Part shown: in pieces, positions 49,920-58,429 of the stretch
How the letters are laid out: every line of letters starts with the position of its first letter
How positions within the stretch are numbered: the first letter of the stretch is position 1
Source: Methylococcus mesophilus
GTDB lineage: Bacteria; Pseudomonadota; Gammaproteobacteria; Methylococcales; Methylococcaceae
Length of the DNA stretch: 64,000 nt
Assembly (NCBI RefSeq): GCF_026247885.1
Contig: NZ_CP110921.1
Coordinates: 2,227,001 to 2,291,000, forward strand
Reading direction: 5' to 3'
Translations under genes and position numbers: made by a program
The notes under the pieces: model-generated
The model's database searches: none
What the model was told of the DNA's origin: nothing
Seen by the model: the letters and a program-made list of their open reading frames with translations, nothing else

Positions 49920-50995
49920 CGCCGCCCTCCTGGCAGGTCCAGCGGTCGGCCCTTGAGGTCGCGCCCGTAGATGCGCGGCCGCACGTAATGGTCGATGACC
50001 GGCGTCAGCGAATTCATCAACAGCACCGAGAAGCCGGCGCCCTCGGGGTAAGCGCCCCAGGTACGGATGACGAAGATGAACAAGCCGCAGCCGGCGCCGA
50101 ATATCAGTTGCCCGGCGGGGCTGCTGGGCGAGGTGACGTAGTCGGTGGCGATGAAGAACGCCGCCAGCATCACCGCACCGGAAGTCAGATGGAACAGCGG
50201 TCCGGCATAGCGTTCGCCGTCGATCAGAGCGAAGACGCCGGCCAGCAGCGCCACCGTCGCCAGCAGCGAGGCCGGAATGTGCCAGGTGATGATCTTTTTC
50301 TTCAGCAGCCAGAGCCCCCCCAAGGCCACCAGCAGCGAGGAAGTCTCGCCCAGGCTGCCGGCCTGCCAACCGAAGAAGGAGGACAAGGCGCCGTAATGGC
50401 CGGAGACCAGGGATTCGCTCAGGCCCCTGCCCTGCGACAGCTCGGTTTTCCAATGCCCGATGATCGTCGGGCCGGTCATGCCGTCGGGCGGAACCGCACC
50501 GCCGAAAGTGATCGACAAACTCTCGAACAGTCCCGGCGCGGATGAGGAAAACGGCAGCGAGGGCAGCGCCCAGGTCGTCATTTCCAGCGGAAACGCCACC
50601 AGCAAGGTCACCCGCGCCAGCATGGCGGGATTGAAAAGATTCTGGCCGAGCCCGCCGAACACCTGCTTGCCGACCACGATGGCCATGGCTGCGCCGACCA
50701 CGCCGATCCACCACGGCGCCCAGGGCGGCAGTGTCATCGCCACCAGCCAGCCGCTCAGCGCGGCGGAACCGTCCAGCACAGCCGCCCGCACCGGCTTGCC
50801 GGCCATGGACAGGCACAGGGCTTCGAACCCCAGGGCCGACAACAAAGTCACCGACCACAGGAAAAACGCCGGCCAGCCGAAGATCAAGATGCCGAAGACC
50901 GTGGCCGGCACCATGGCCAGCATCACCGCCAGCATGATGCCCTGGACCTGACTGTCGGTGCGGGTAAACGGCCCGCTCGATAGGGATAGGCTCAT
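49916..50995 (-). CDS. rnfD: Rnf electron transport complex subunit D
   Basis: This 359-residue membrane protein has about ten helices and is homologous to NqrB. It binds FMN covalently; the Thr attachment region is DGMTGPTIIGHWK in the large loop. KQVFGGLGQNLFNPAMLARV and DYVTSPSSPAGQLIFGAGCG are family blocks. It forms the ion-translocating part with RnfA/E. ATG 50995 overlaps the rnfC stop (ATGA). Confidence 0.95.
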   Translation of the reverse strand: MSLSLSSGPFTRTDSQVQGIMLAVMLAMVPATVFGILIFGWPAFFLWSVTLLSALGFEALCLSMAGKPVRAAVLDGSAALSGWLVAMTLPPWAPWWIGVVGAAMAIVVGKQVFGGLGQNLFNPAMLARVTLLVAFPLEMTTWALPSLPFSSSAPGLFESLSITFGGAVPPDGMTGPTIIGHWKTELSQGRGLSESLVSGHYGALSSFFGWQAGSLGETSSLLVALGGLWLLKKKIITWHIPASLLATVALLAGVFALIDGERYAGPLFHLTSGAVMLAAFFIATDYVTSPSSPAGQLIFGAGCGLFIFVIRTWGAYPEGAGFSVLLMNSLTPVIDHYVRPRIYGRDLKGRPLDLPGGRR

Positions 50996-52482
50996 GCCGC
51001 CTCCTCGGCCTTGCGCTGCTGCGCCTGGGCCTTGCGCTGGGCCGCCAGCGCGGCCTGCTCCTGCTTGTGGCGCTCGAACCGCGCCTGCCGCTCCTCGGCC
51101 AAGCGTTTCGTCTGCTCGGTCCGGTGCTTGTTCTGCTCGCGCGCCACCAACTCGCCGCTGGCGTATTTGAAATAGTGCACCAATGGAATTTCCGAAGGGC
51201 AGACGTAGGAGCAGGAGCCGCAGCTGATGCAGTCCTTCAAGCCATAACCCAGCGCGGATTCCAACTGGCCGGCGCGGATTCGGGACATCATTTCCAGCGG
51301 CAGCAGTCCGGCGGGGCAGGCGCTGACGCAGCGCGAGCAGCGGATGCAGGCCTTGGCATCGGAAGCGGCGACTTCCTGGGCCGACAGCGCCAGGATGCCG
51401 CAAGTGCCCTTCACCAGCGGCACCTTGGGATGCGGCAGCGAATCGCCCATCATCGGCCCGCCCATGACGTAACGCGAAGTGTGTTCCGGGCGATGCCCGC
51501 AATAGGCCAGGAGGTCCTCCAGCAGGGTGCCGATGGGCGCCTCGATATTGCGCGGCGCCGCCACCGCCGACCCGCTCACCGTCACCACCCGGCTGATCAG
51601 CGGCCGGCCGTAGCGCACCGCCTGCTGCACGGCATAGGCGGTGCCGACGTTGTGCATCAGCACGCCGATGTCGGCGGAACGGCCGCCGGCCGGCACCTCC
51701 TTGCCGGTGAAATAGCCGATGAGCTGCTTGTCCCAACCCATGGGATACAGCGAAGGCACCTTCCGCACGTCGATCTTGCCGCCGTGCGGCGCCGCGGCGG
51801 CCTTCATCGCGGCATAGGCCTCCGGCTTGTTGTCCTCGATGCCGACGATGGCCTGGCTGCACTCCAAACCGTGCAGCATGATGAGGATGCCGTCGACGAC
51901 GTCGGCGGAGCGTTCGCGCATCAGCCGGTCGTCGCAAGTCAGGTAGGGCTCGCACTCGCCGCCGTTGATGAGCAGGGTCTGTATCTTGGTCTTGCGCCCC
52001 AGGTTCAGCTTGACCGCCGACGGGAACGCCGCCCCGCCCATGCCCACCACGCCGGCCGCGCCGACGCGGGCGCTGATTTCCTCGGGCGCCAGAGCGAACG
52101 GGTCGTCCACCGCCTCGGTTTCGATCCAGCGGTCTTCGCCGTCCGGCTCCAGCAGCAGAGTCTGGGTCGGAAGAGCCGAAGGATGTGGCGCGGGATAATC
52201 CAGGATATCCGTCACGAGACCCGACGTCGGCGCATGCACCGGGGCGGAAATGGTCCCCTGCCCTTTCGCCAGCAACTGGCCCTTCAGCACCTTATCGCCC
52301 ACCCGCACCACCGGCTCGGCGGGCTGTCCGGCGTGCTGCTGCAGGCACAGATAGAGCAGCTTGGGCAACGGAAAACCGGTTTCGATGGCGCGCTCGGACG
52401 TCGATTCCTTGTGCGGCTCGGGATGGACGCCGCCGCGGATCTTGCCGGGCGACCCGAAGGAAAGAAAACCGAAGGCCGCCAT
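50992..52482 (-). CDS. rnfC: Rnf electron transport complex subunit C
   Basis: This 496-residue NADH-oxidising subunit has an N-terminal barrel-sandwich (GGVHPEPHKESTSERAI), an NqrF/Nqo1-like NADH and FMN domain (VGAAGVVGMGGAAFPSAVK), and two [4Fe-4S] motifs, CIRCSRCVSACP and CISCGSCSYVCP. A C-terminal Ala/Gln/Arg-rich helix (residues about 440-496) is shorter than the long E. coli RsxC tail. ATG 52482 is 2 bases after the rnfB stop, with AAGGCGGC as ribosome site. Confidence 0.96.
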   Translation of the reverse strand: MAAFGFLSFGSPGKIRGGVHPEPHKESTSERAIETGFPLPKLLYLCLQQHAGQPAEPVVRVGDKVLKGQLLAKGQGTISAPVHAPTSGLVTDILDYPAPHPSALPTQTLLLEPDGEDRWIETEAVDDPFALAPEEISARVGAAGVVGMGGAAFPSAVKLNLGRKTKIQTLLINGGECEPYLTCDDRLMRERSADVVDGILIMLHGLECSQAIVGIEDNKPEAYAAMKAAAAPHGGKIDVRKVPSLYPMGWDKQLIGYFTGKEVPAGGRSADIGVLMHNVGTAYAVQQAVRYGRPLISRVVTVSGSAVAAPRNIEAPIGTLLEDLLAYCGHRPEHTSRYVMGGPMMGDSLPHPKVPLVKGTCGILALSAQEVAASDAKACIRCSRCVSACPAGLLPLEMMSRIRAGQLESALGYGLKDCISCGSCSYVCPSEIPLVHYFKYASGELVAREQNKHRTEQTKRLAEERQARFERHKQEQAALAAQRKAQAQQRKAEEAA

Positions 52483-52484
52483 GG

Positions 52485-53033
52485 TCAAGCCGCCTTGGCC
52501 GTAACCGTTTCCGGACTGGGCCAGCGCCAATTACGCAAAGTGGTCTTGATCGGATGCAGCCGCAGGCATTCGGTGGGGCAGACGTCCACGCACTTGCCGC
52601 AGGCGGTGCAGGCGTCGGCGATGACGGCGTGGATCTGCTTGGGCGCACCGACCAGGGCATCGGTCGGGCAGACCTTGTAGCAGCGGGCACAGCCGATGCA
52701 GGTCGATTCGTCCACCCGCGCCACCATCGGCACCTGGTCTTCCACGTCGGACAGGTCCAGGTCGATCGACAGCTTATTGGCAAGTTGCTCGGCCAGGGCC
52801 CGCCCGCCCGGCGGGCACAGGGTCGCTGGCGCCTCGCCCGCTACCAGAGCCTCGGCGGCCGGGCGGCAGCCCGGATAACCGCACTGGCCGCATTGCGAAC
52901 CCGGCATCATGGCCTCGATCTCGTCGATCAGCGGATTCTCTTCGACTTTCAGGTAGCGCGCCGCCAAGCCGAGCAGAAACCCCAGCCCCAGGCCCATGGC
53001 GGTCAAACTGATGATGGCAAACAGTATGTACAT
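52485..53033 (-). CDS. rnfB: Rnf electron transport complex subunit B
   Basis: This 182-residue protein has an N-terminal membrane helix (residues 3-25), then a [4Fe-4S] domain CGQCGYPGCRPAAEAL, then two ferredoxin clusters CIGCARCYKVCP and CTACGKCVDVCP. RnfB is the cytosolic ferredoxin-interacting subunit. In methanotrophs the complex could drive reduction of ferredoxin by NADH or the reverse. The direction is not readable from sequence. Confidence 0.96.
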   Translation of the reverse strand: MYILFAIISLTAMGLGLGFLLGLAARYLKVEENPLIDEIEAMMPGSQCGQCGYPGCRPAAEALVAGEAPATLCPPGGRALAEQLANKLSIDLDLSDVEDQVPMVARVDESTCIGCARCYKVCPTDALVGAPKQIHAVIADACTACGKCVDVCPTECLRLHPIKTTLRNWRWPSPETVTAKAA

Positions 53034-53055
53034 ATGCTTCCCTCAAATGTCCGGT

Positions 53056-53637
53056 TCAATGCGAGTTCAAGCCCGCGAAACCCATGAAAGCCAGGGATAG
53101 AATGCCTGCCGCGATGAATGCGATCGGCGGACCGTTGAAAGCCTCCGGCACGCTCATCAAGGCCATCCGCTCCCGCATGCCTGCGAATATCACCATGACT
53201 AGCGTGAATCCCAGCGCCGAGCCGAAGCCGAACAGCGCGCTGTGAAGAAAATCGTATTCCTGCTGGATGTTCAGCAAAGCCACGCCCAACACAGCGCAGT
53301 TGGTGGTGATCAGCGGTAGGAAGATGCCCAGCACCTGGTACAGTACCGGGCTGGTCTTCTTCACCACCATCTCGGTGAACTGCACCACGGCCGCGATCAC
53401 CAGGATGAACGAAAGAATCCGCAGGAAGCCGATGCCCAACGGCATCAGAATGAAATGCTCGATGAACCAGCTCGCCACCGCGGTCAGGGTCAGCACGAAG
53501 GTCGTCGCAAAGCCCATGCCGATGGCCGAATCGAGCTTCTTGGACACGCCCATGAAGGGACACAGTCCCAGGAACTTGACCAGCACCACGTTGTTGACCA
53601 GGGCCGTGCCGAGCAACAGCATCAGGTAGTCGTTCAC
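53056..53637 (-). CDS. rnfA: Rnf electron transport complex subunit A
   Basis: This 193-residue membrane protein with six helices is paralogous to RnfE, with [22 protein letters not shown] and [16 protein letters not shown] bearing the cluster cysteines. It uses a GTG start with GAGGAAG upstream. It is the first gene of rnfABCDGE-rnfH and is divergent from iscX over a 283-base region. That region contains the palindrome CCGGGTACCCGG near 53750 and a GCCCC/GGGGC hairpin near 53780-53800. Confidence 0.96.
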   Translation of the reverse strand: MNDYLMLLLGTALVNNVVLVKFLGLCPFMGVSKKLDSAIGMGFATTFVLTLTAVASWFIEHFILMPLGIGFLRILSFILVIAAVVQFTEMVVKKTSPVLYQVLGIFLPLITTNCAVLGVALLNIQQEYDFLHSALFGFGSALGFTLVMVIFAGMRERMALMSVPEAFNGPPIAFIAAGILSLAFMGFAGLNSH

Positions 53638-53920
53638 TCTTAAGGCTTCCTCGGGGTTTTAGTCTGGCTGAGGCATAACGCATGCCAATGCCGGGCTGCA
53701 CGTCCTACCCCACTAACCGTGTGTAATTGCGACGCCGGGTGCGCCGGGTACCCGGTTCGGGCTTGTCGGAAATTGCACATGCCCCTCCGTTTCGTGGGGC
53801 TTTGTCATCTTTACTACAAAGGGCGCGCGCCGCCAGCCGGCATTTCCGTGCGACGAAGGGGCTTGGCCGCGAATTTGCTCGATCCAGGGCATCGGCCTCT
53901 TCAAGACTTCTGGAACACCC

Positions 53921-54115
53921 ATGAAATGGAACGACACCTACGACATCGCCGCCGCCCTCGCCGACCAGCACTCGGACGTCGACCCGCGATACGTCCGCTT
54001 CACCGATCTGCTGGCCTGGGTCGCAGCGCTCGAAGGCTTCGCCGACAGCGCCGACAAATGCAATGAAAAGATCCTGGAGGCGATCCAGATGGCATGGATC
54101 GATGAGGTGAGTTAG
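53921..54115 (+). CDS. iscX: IscX, Fe-S cluster assembly accessory protein
   Basis: This 64-residue acidic helical protein has the IscX (YfhJ) pattern: KWNDTYDIAAALADQHSDVDP, VRFTDLLAWVAALEGF, and NEKILEAIQMAWIDE. IscX binds iron and the cysteine desulfurase IscS and modulates cluster assembly. Here it lies away from an isc operon but next to the cluster-rich Rnf genes. Confidence 0.93.
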   Translation: MKWNDTYDIAAALADQHSDVDPRYVRFTDLLAWVAALEGFADSADKCNEKILEAIQMAWIDEVS

Positions 54116-54270
54116 AAAGCACGAACTGAGGACCGGTCCGCCCCTGCATCCAAGGTAAGAGCCCCGGATTTGTGGCAGGGCACCTCCGGAACACCGCACC
54201 TTGACTGAAGAGCACGGCGGGCAGATGATGAGACCCGGACCGATGCCCATTGAGCCATGCGAGGTGACCC

Positions 54271-54774
54271 ATGACCGGACCCGGCAAACGACTCGACCCC
54301 GCCCATCAGCCGCGCAGAGACAGCATGTTCGAAGAGCATGTGCACGATCCCTACCGCGCCCGAGGCAAGTGGCCGGAACCAACGACGTGTCCCGAATGCG
54401 GCGCGATCTTTCGTCACGGACGCTGGCAGTGGGGAGAGGCCGAGCAAGGCGCCGAGCATCATCTCTGTCCAGCGTGCCAGAGGATGCGCGATCAGGTACC
54501 GGCAGGTGAGCTGACGCTGAGCGGGTCTTTTTTCGGCGCTCACCGTCCGGAAATTCTGAACCTCGTCCGGAACACGGAAGCCGCCGCTCGAGCGGAGCAT
54601 CCTCTCGAACGGATCATGGCTATCACGGAAGGGGAGGATCGCACCGTCATCACGCTCACAGACACGCATCTTGCCCACGGAATCGGAGAAGCGCTGCGCC
54701 ATGCCTACCAGGGTGAGTTGGATTCGCGCTACACCGACGAGGAGGCTCTGCTGCGGGTCTCCTGGAACCGCTAG
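54271..54774 (+). CDS. BCAM0308-type zinc-ribbon protein (NMD3-like)
   Basis: This 167-residue protein has a zinc ribbon CPECGAIFRHGRWQWG paired with CPACQRMRD near residues 35-75. The family body follows (GELTLSGSFFGAHRPEILNLVRN; HPLERIMAI; THLAHGIGEALRHAYQGEL). The family is named after a Burkholderia cenocepacia gene from a locus induced by low oxygen. It has a remote NMD3-like appearance, which hints at ribosome-linked function. It precedes a phosphoribosyltransferase and an HPF-like gene. Confidence 0.8.
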   Translation: MTGPGKRLDPAHQPRRDSMFEEHVHDPYRARGKWPEPTTCPECGAIFRHGRWQWGEAEQGAEHHLCPACQRMRDQVPAGELTLSGSFFGAHRPEILNLVRNTEAAARAEHPLERIMAITEGEDRTVITLTDTHLAHGIGEALRHAYQGELDSRYTDEEALLRVSWNR

Positions 54775-55092
54775 GGGTACCAGAGCAGCGGCCGTGAATC
54801 GCATGGCCGCATACCGTCTAGCCTCCCCCCTCTTGACCCCGCCGGGCGCTTTTCCTAATTAGGACAAGCGCCGATAAGGAGGGCCGACGAAACAACCTCG
54901 ATCGGGCTTCCGCCGGGCCGGCCAGGATCATACGGGACGTTCACCTGCTTTTCCCCGAGCCTGCAATACCGCGCCCTTGAGACCCGCACGTCACCAGGCG
55001 TGGTTCGAAATCGGTTCGCACGGTCCTTGCCCGCCCGATTACCCTGAATGGACCTTCTGGCGACCGGAACCGGCAAGCGAGGCTGAACGGCG
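54775..55092. other. 318-base gene-free interval
   Basis: I see no reading frame with protein-like composition. TTTTCCTAATTAGGAC near 54850 contains the small palindrome CCTAATTAGG. The second half is GC-rich and probably holds the leader of the phosphoribosyltransferase gene. No terminator is evident. Confidence 0.4.
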
Positions 55093-55722
55093 ATGGCAGA
55101 TCCCTTAGATCCCTTCATGCATTGCGAGCTGGTCACCTGGAGCCAGGTGTGCCGCCTTTCCTTACGCGTGGCCGGAAGTATCCGGGAGTCCGGGTTCCGG
55201 CCGGACGTCGTCGTGGCCATCGCCAGAGGCGGCTACGTGCCGGCGCGGCTCCTGTGCGATGCGCTCGGTCTGTATGATCTGCACAGCATCCGCATCGCAC
55301 ACTATGAGGCGGGCGCCCAAAAAATTTCGCAGGCGCGTTGTTATTCGCCGCCTCCCGCGAACGTCCGCGGCCTCAGGGTGCTGCTGGTCGATGATTGCAG
55401 CGACACCGGCGACACCCTCCAACTGGCCCTGGAGCAGCTTCGATGCTGTCAGCCCCAGGATGTCAAGGTCGCGGTGCTTCATCACAAGAAGGTCTCCCCC
55501 GTCCTGCCCGATTACTACGGCCGACAAATCGTCGCCTGGCGCTGGCTGATTTATCCCTGGGCCGTCGTCGAGGACCTGAGCGGGTTCATCGCCGTCATGA
55601 AGCCCTGTCCCGACACGCCGGAAGAGGCGGTCCATCAACTGCATCTGCGGCATGGAATCAAGGCGCCATTGAAAACGGTGGAGAACGTCCTGGCCTTGAT
55701 GAGGCAACGGCAGGCCCCTTGA
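55093..55722 (+). CDS. Type I phosphoribosyltransferase-like protein
   Basis: This 209-residue protein has an N-terminal fold start DVVVAIARGGYVPARLLCDALG and the PRPP-binding loop VLLVDDCSDTGDTLQLALEQL near residue 100. It resembles xanthine-guanine type enzymes. The usual catalytic base region is followed by ADYYGRQIVAWRWLIYPW-type sequence (YYGRQIVAWRWLIYPWAVVE), which is typical of XGPRT-like proteins in archaea and some bacteria. A 60-residue C-terminal extension is unassigned. It might salvage purines or act on another nucleobase. Some homologues occur in stress loci. Confidence 0.85.
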   Translation: MADPLDPFMHCELVTWSQVCRLSLRVAGSIRESGFRPDVVVAIARGGYVPARLLCDALGLYDLHSIRIAHYEAGAQKISQARCYSPPPANVRGLRVLLVDDCSDTGDTLQLALEQLRCCQPQDVKVAVLHHKKVSPVLPDYYGRQIVAWRWLIYPWAVVEDLSGFIAVMKPCPDTPEEAVHQLHLRHGIKAPLKTVENVLALMRQRQAP

Positions 55723-55820
55723 GCCAGGCACGGCCGCAAGCTTGAAAACAAGGTACTATCGACTCGGGCGGAAAAGGTCTATATGTTGGAAATCGAGCCC
55801 GAAGGATCGAGGGGAAAAAT

Positions 55821-56387
55821 ATGAAACTTGCTCCGCAAATCACGTTTCGAAACCTGTCGCCCTCCGAGGCGATGGAGCTGAACATCCGCGAACGGGCGGA
55901 AAAACTGGATTTGTTCTACGACGGGATCATGAGCTGCCGGGTGATGGTCGAGGCGTCCCACAGGCATCACCATCAAGGAAATGTCTACCACGTGCGCATC
56001 GATCTCACGGTACCCGGCCATGAACTGGCCGTCAGCCGGGACCCCGGCCTGGATCATGCCCACGAAGACGCCTATGTTGCGATCCGCGATGCCTTTGATG
56101 CGGCGCGCAGGCAGCTGGAAGATCTGGGACGGCGCCAGCGATCCCAGGTCAAGGCGCATGAGGCGCAGGCGCACGGCCAGATTTCCCAACTAAATCCAGC
56201 GGAGGGCTACGGCATCATCGAGACACCGGATGGCCGGGAAATCTATTTTCATCGGCACAGCGTAGTGAATTCGGACTTCGACGGGCTGGCCGTCGGCGAA
56301 CCGGTGCGCTTCGCGGAAGAAATGGGCGATGAAGGACCGCAAGCCAGTTCGGTGTTGGTCGAAGGAAAGCACCACGTGATCGGATGA
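55821..56387 (+). CDS. HPF/RaiA-like ribosome hibernation domain fused to a cold-shock-like domain
   Basis: This is a 188-residue protein. Residues 1-105 match the HPF/RaiA alpha-beta fold (FRNLSPSEAMELNIRERAEKL, GNVYHVRIDLTVPG, HEDAYVAIRDAFDAARRQLED). Residues about 118-185 match a cold-shock/OB fold (GQISQLNPAEGYGIIETPDG, EIYFHRHSVVNSDFDGLAVGE, then GPQASSV). The first half would dock in the ribosomal decoding region and the second bind RNA. Fusions of this type occur in proteobacteria and are usually only described as HPF/RaiA family. A GAGGGGAAAAAT precedes the ATG. Confidence 0.87.
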   Translation: MKLAPQITFRNLSPSEAMELNIRERAEKLDLFYDGIMSCRVMVEASHRHHHQGNVYHVRIDLTVPGHELAVSRDPGLDHAHEDAYVAIRDAFDAARRQLEDLGRRQRSQVKAHEAQAHGQISQLNPAEGYGIIETPDGREIYFHRHSVVNSDFDGLAVGEPVRFAEEMGDEGPQASSVLVEGKHHVIG

Positions 56388-56436
56388 ACGCCGGTTTGCG
56401 AATCCAAATGACGCTTCGTTTTGAGGGGTAACCGCC

Positions 56437-56658
56437 ATGAGCAACCAGCTATTGCGAGACATCGAAACCGTAGCCCCGGAAAATCTGGACGATCTGTTCC
56501 TGGTCATGGCCAGGAATGTGGAAGAAAGCCTGAAGAAGGCAGGCGCGCGGCCCGGAATCGACTATTCCATCCTGGATCTCTACGAACTCGCTCAGCCCTT
56601 CGCCCTCGAGATTTTCAAGAAAAACATCGAGATCATGAACTACGCGGTCCGCTGGTGA
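56437..56658 (+). CDS. Conserved-looking 73-residue protein of unknown function
   Basis: This acidic helical protein (NLDDLFLVMARNVEESLKKAG, YSILDLYELAQPFALEIFKKN) has no domain I can name. It has a good GAGGGGTAACC ribosome site. Its stop overlaps a possible GTG start of the next gene (GTGA), so it may be coupled. It lies in the group with HPF-CSD, but a functional link is only positional. Confidence 0.7.
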   Translation: MSNQLLRDIETVAPENLDDLFLVMARNVEESLKKAGARPGIDYSILDLYELAQPFALEIFKKNIEIMNYAVRW

Positions 56659-56669
56659 CCCGCCACGCC

Positions 56670-57584
56670 ATGCAGCAGACGATACGGGTAGCCGTCGTTG
56701 GGTTCGGCCGGCTGGGGCGGGCCTGCGCCGAGGTCCTGACGCTGGACGATCATTTCGTGCCGGCCGGTTTCGTCCGGCGTCAGCAGACGGTGGCGGTTCC
56801 GCGGCCTCCGCGTTTCTCGGCCTGGCCGGCGGTGACCCACGTCAGCGAACTCGGAACAGTCGACGCCGCTCTGGTCTGTGTGCCGATCGCCCAGGTGCGG
56901 GAGGTGTCACGCGAACTGCTGCAGCAAGGCATCCCGGTGGTGGAATGCGCGCGCTTCGAGGGCAGGGACCTCGCGGAACACAAGGAAGAGATGGGACGCA
57001 TGGCCGCCCTATACGAAACCCCGGCCATCGTCGGCGCCGGCTGGGAACCCGGCGCGCTGTCGCTGTTCCGCGGCCTCTTCGCCCTGCTCACCCCGAAAGG
57101 GGACACCGAGACGACCCACCGGCCGGCCGGAACCAGCCTCCACCATTCCACGGTGGCCCGGGCCGTGCCGGGCGTGAAGGATGCCCTGTGCACCGAGCTG
57201 CACGTTCCCGGTGGCAAGCAGCAGCGCTATCTGTACGTGGAGTTGGACGAGGGCGCCGAGTTCGCCCGGGTTGAATCGGCGCTCCGCAGCGATCCGCTGT
57301 TCCTGGGGGAGGAAACGCTGGTATTCCAGGTGGACGACGTTTCCGCCCTGGAGGACGAGGGACAGGGCGTCCTCCTCAAGCGTTACGGCACAGCGGCGCG
57401 GACGGCCCACCAGCTGCTGCTGTTCGAGGCCCGCGTTTCGGAACTGGCGCTCAGCGCGCAGTGCATGGCGGCCGCCGCCCGCGCCCTCCCGGGGCTCAAG
57501 GCCCGCGCCTACTCTCTGTTCGACCTGCCGCCGGGCGCGTTGTGGGGCCAGCTGCGCGCCGAAGCCGAGCGGCAATGGCTCTGA
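56670..57584 (+). CDS. Diaminopimelate dehydrogenase-like NAD(P)-binding protein
   Basis: This 304-residue protein has the Rossmann start IRVAVVGFGRLGRACAEVL and the family pattern VVECARFEGRDLAEHKEEMG, IVGAGWEPGALSLFRGLFALL, and SLHHSTVARAVPGVKDAL. This resembles meso-DAP dehydrogenase (Ddh) and its relatives. It is near the Ddh length (about 320). Whether it makes DAP or acts on another amino acid is unknown. The start could also be GTG 56655, which overlaps the preceding stop and adds 5 residues. Confidence 0.78.
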   Translation: MQQTIRVAVVGFGRLGRACAEVLTLDDHFVPAGFVRRQQTVAVPRPPRFSAWPAVTHVSELGTVDAALVCVPIAQVREVSRELLQQGIPVVECARFEGRDLAEHKEEMGRMAALYETPAIVGAGWEPGALSLFRGLFALLTPKGDTETTHRPAGTSLHHSTVARAVPGVKDALCTELHVPGGKQQRYLYVELDEGAEFARVESALRSDPLFLGEETLVFQVDDVSALEDEGQGVLLKRYGTAARTAHQLLLFEARVSELALSAQCMAAAARALPGLKARAYSLFDLPPGALWGQLRAEAERQWL

Positions 57585-57641
57585 CCGCCGGACCGGACGA
57601 TCTCCGGCGCCCGCCACGTTGAGAGCCCGGCCGCAAGTTGG

Positions 57642-57656
57642 TTTCAATTGTTTCAA
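57642..57656. promoter_or_regulatory. TTTCAA-TTG-TTTCAA direct repeat before the two-component operon
   Basis: Two TTTCAA hexamers (57642-57647, 57651-57656) are spaced by three bases, 65 bases before the response regulator ATG. Read on the minus strand this is TTGAAA-CAA-TTGAAA, the same as the site at 61294-61308. A CATACT -10-like box lies about 27 bases downstream. Nine-base periodicity suits an OmpR-type dimer. Confidence 0.6.
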
Positions 57657-57720
57657 CCCGCTTTTTTCGCACCGCCGTTCCCGGCATACTCCGCCCGCTA
57701 CAGCGAATCGAGGCACGCGC

Positions 57721-58428
57721 ATGGCGGAAAATGGAAGCTTGTTGGTGGTCGATGACGAGCCGGAACTCACCGAAATCCTCTCCGAATATTTCGCCGGCCA
57801 GAATTATGCCGTGTGCGCCGCCGGCGATGCCGCGGAGGCACGCAAGGTTTTCGCCGAATGCGCCCCGGACCTCGCCATCCTCGACATCCACATGCCGGGC
57901 GAGGACGGCCTTTCCCTCGCCCGCTGGATTCGCGAACACCACAGCGGCGTCGGCATCATCATGCTGACCACCGCCGCCGAAGTGGTGGACCGGGTGGTCG
58001 GGCTGGAAATGGGCGCGGATGACTACATCCCCAAGCCCTTCGAGCTGCGCGAGCTGCTGGCCCGTGTGAGAAGCGTGCTGCGCCGGCGCCTGGAAGGGCG
58101 TACGCCCGACCGGAGCAAACCCGGGCGGATGAAATTCGGCCGGTGCGAACTCGACCTGGCGCAGCACAAGCTGTTCGACGCCGACGGCGAGGGACTGCCG
58201 CTGACCGCGATGGAATACGACCTGCTCAAGGTGTTCTCCGACAACCCCAACCGCGTGCTCAACCGCGACCAGCTCATGGAGCTGGCTCACCACCGCGGCT
58301 GGGACGTGTTCGACCGCTCCATCGACCTGCGCATCATGCGGCTGCGCCGCAAGATCGAACCCGATCCGGAAAAGCCCGAAGTCATCAAGACCATACGCGG
58401 CAAGGGTTACCTATACGTCAGCCCGTGA
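57721..58428 (+). CDS. OmpR/PhoB-family response regulator
   Basis: This 235-residue protein has a receiver domain with Asp11/Asp12, phosphoacceptor Asp55 (LAILDIHMPGE), Thr83/84 and Lys105 (IPKPFELRE). A C-terminal winged helix (residues 138-235) ends KTIRGKGYLY, with recognition helix near VFDRSIDLRIMRLRRK. All phosphorylation residues are intact. It ends 1 base before the kinase gene. GAGG precedes the ATG. Confidence 0.95.
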   Translation: MAENGSLLVVDDEPELTEILSEYFAGQNYAVCAAGDAAEARKVFAECAPDLAILDIHMPGEDGLSLARWIREHHSGVGIIMLTTAAEVVDRVVGLEMGADDYIPKPFELRELLARVRSVLRRRLEGRTPDRSKPGRMKFGRCELDLAQHKLFDADGEGLPLTAMEYDLLKVFSDNPNRVLNRDQLMELAHHRGWDVFDRSIDLRIMRLRRKIEPDPEKPEVIKTIRGKGYLYVSP

Positions 58429-58429
58429 C

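Noticed and set aside
53667-53683. Short similarity to the RayT-flanking REP (GCTGAGGCATAACGCAT)
   Set aside because: Only about 14 of 17 bases agree with the REP and the complementary arm is missing, so it could be chance or a decayed copy.
53713-53937. 74-codon minus-strand frame between rnfA and iscX
   Set aside because: No ribosome site or recognisable sequence, and it overlaps the iscX start; the region is better explained as a divergent promoter.
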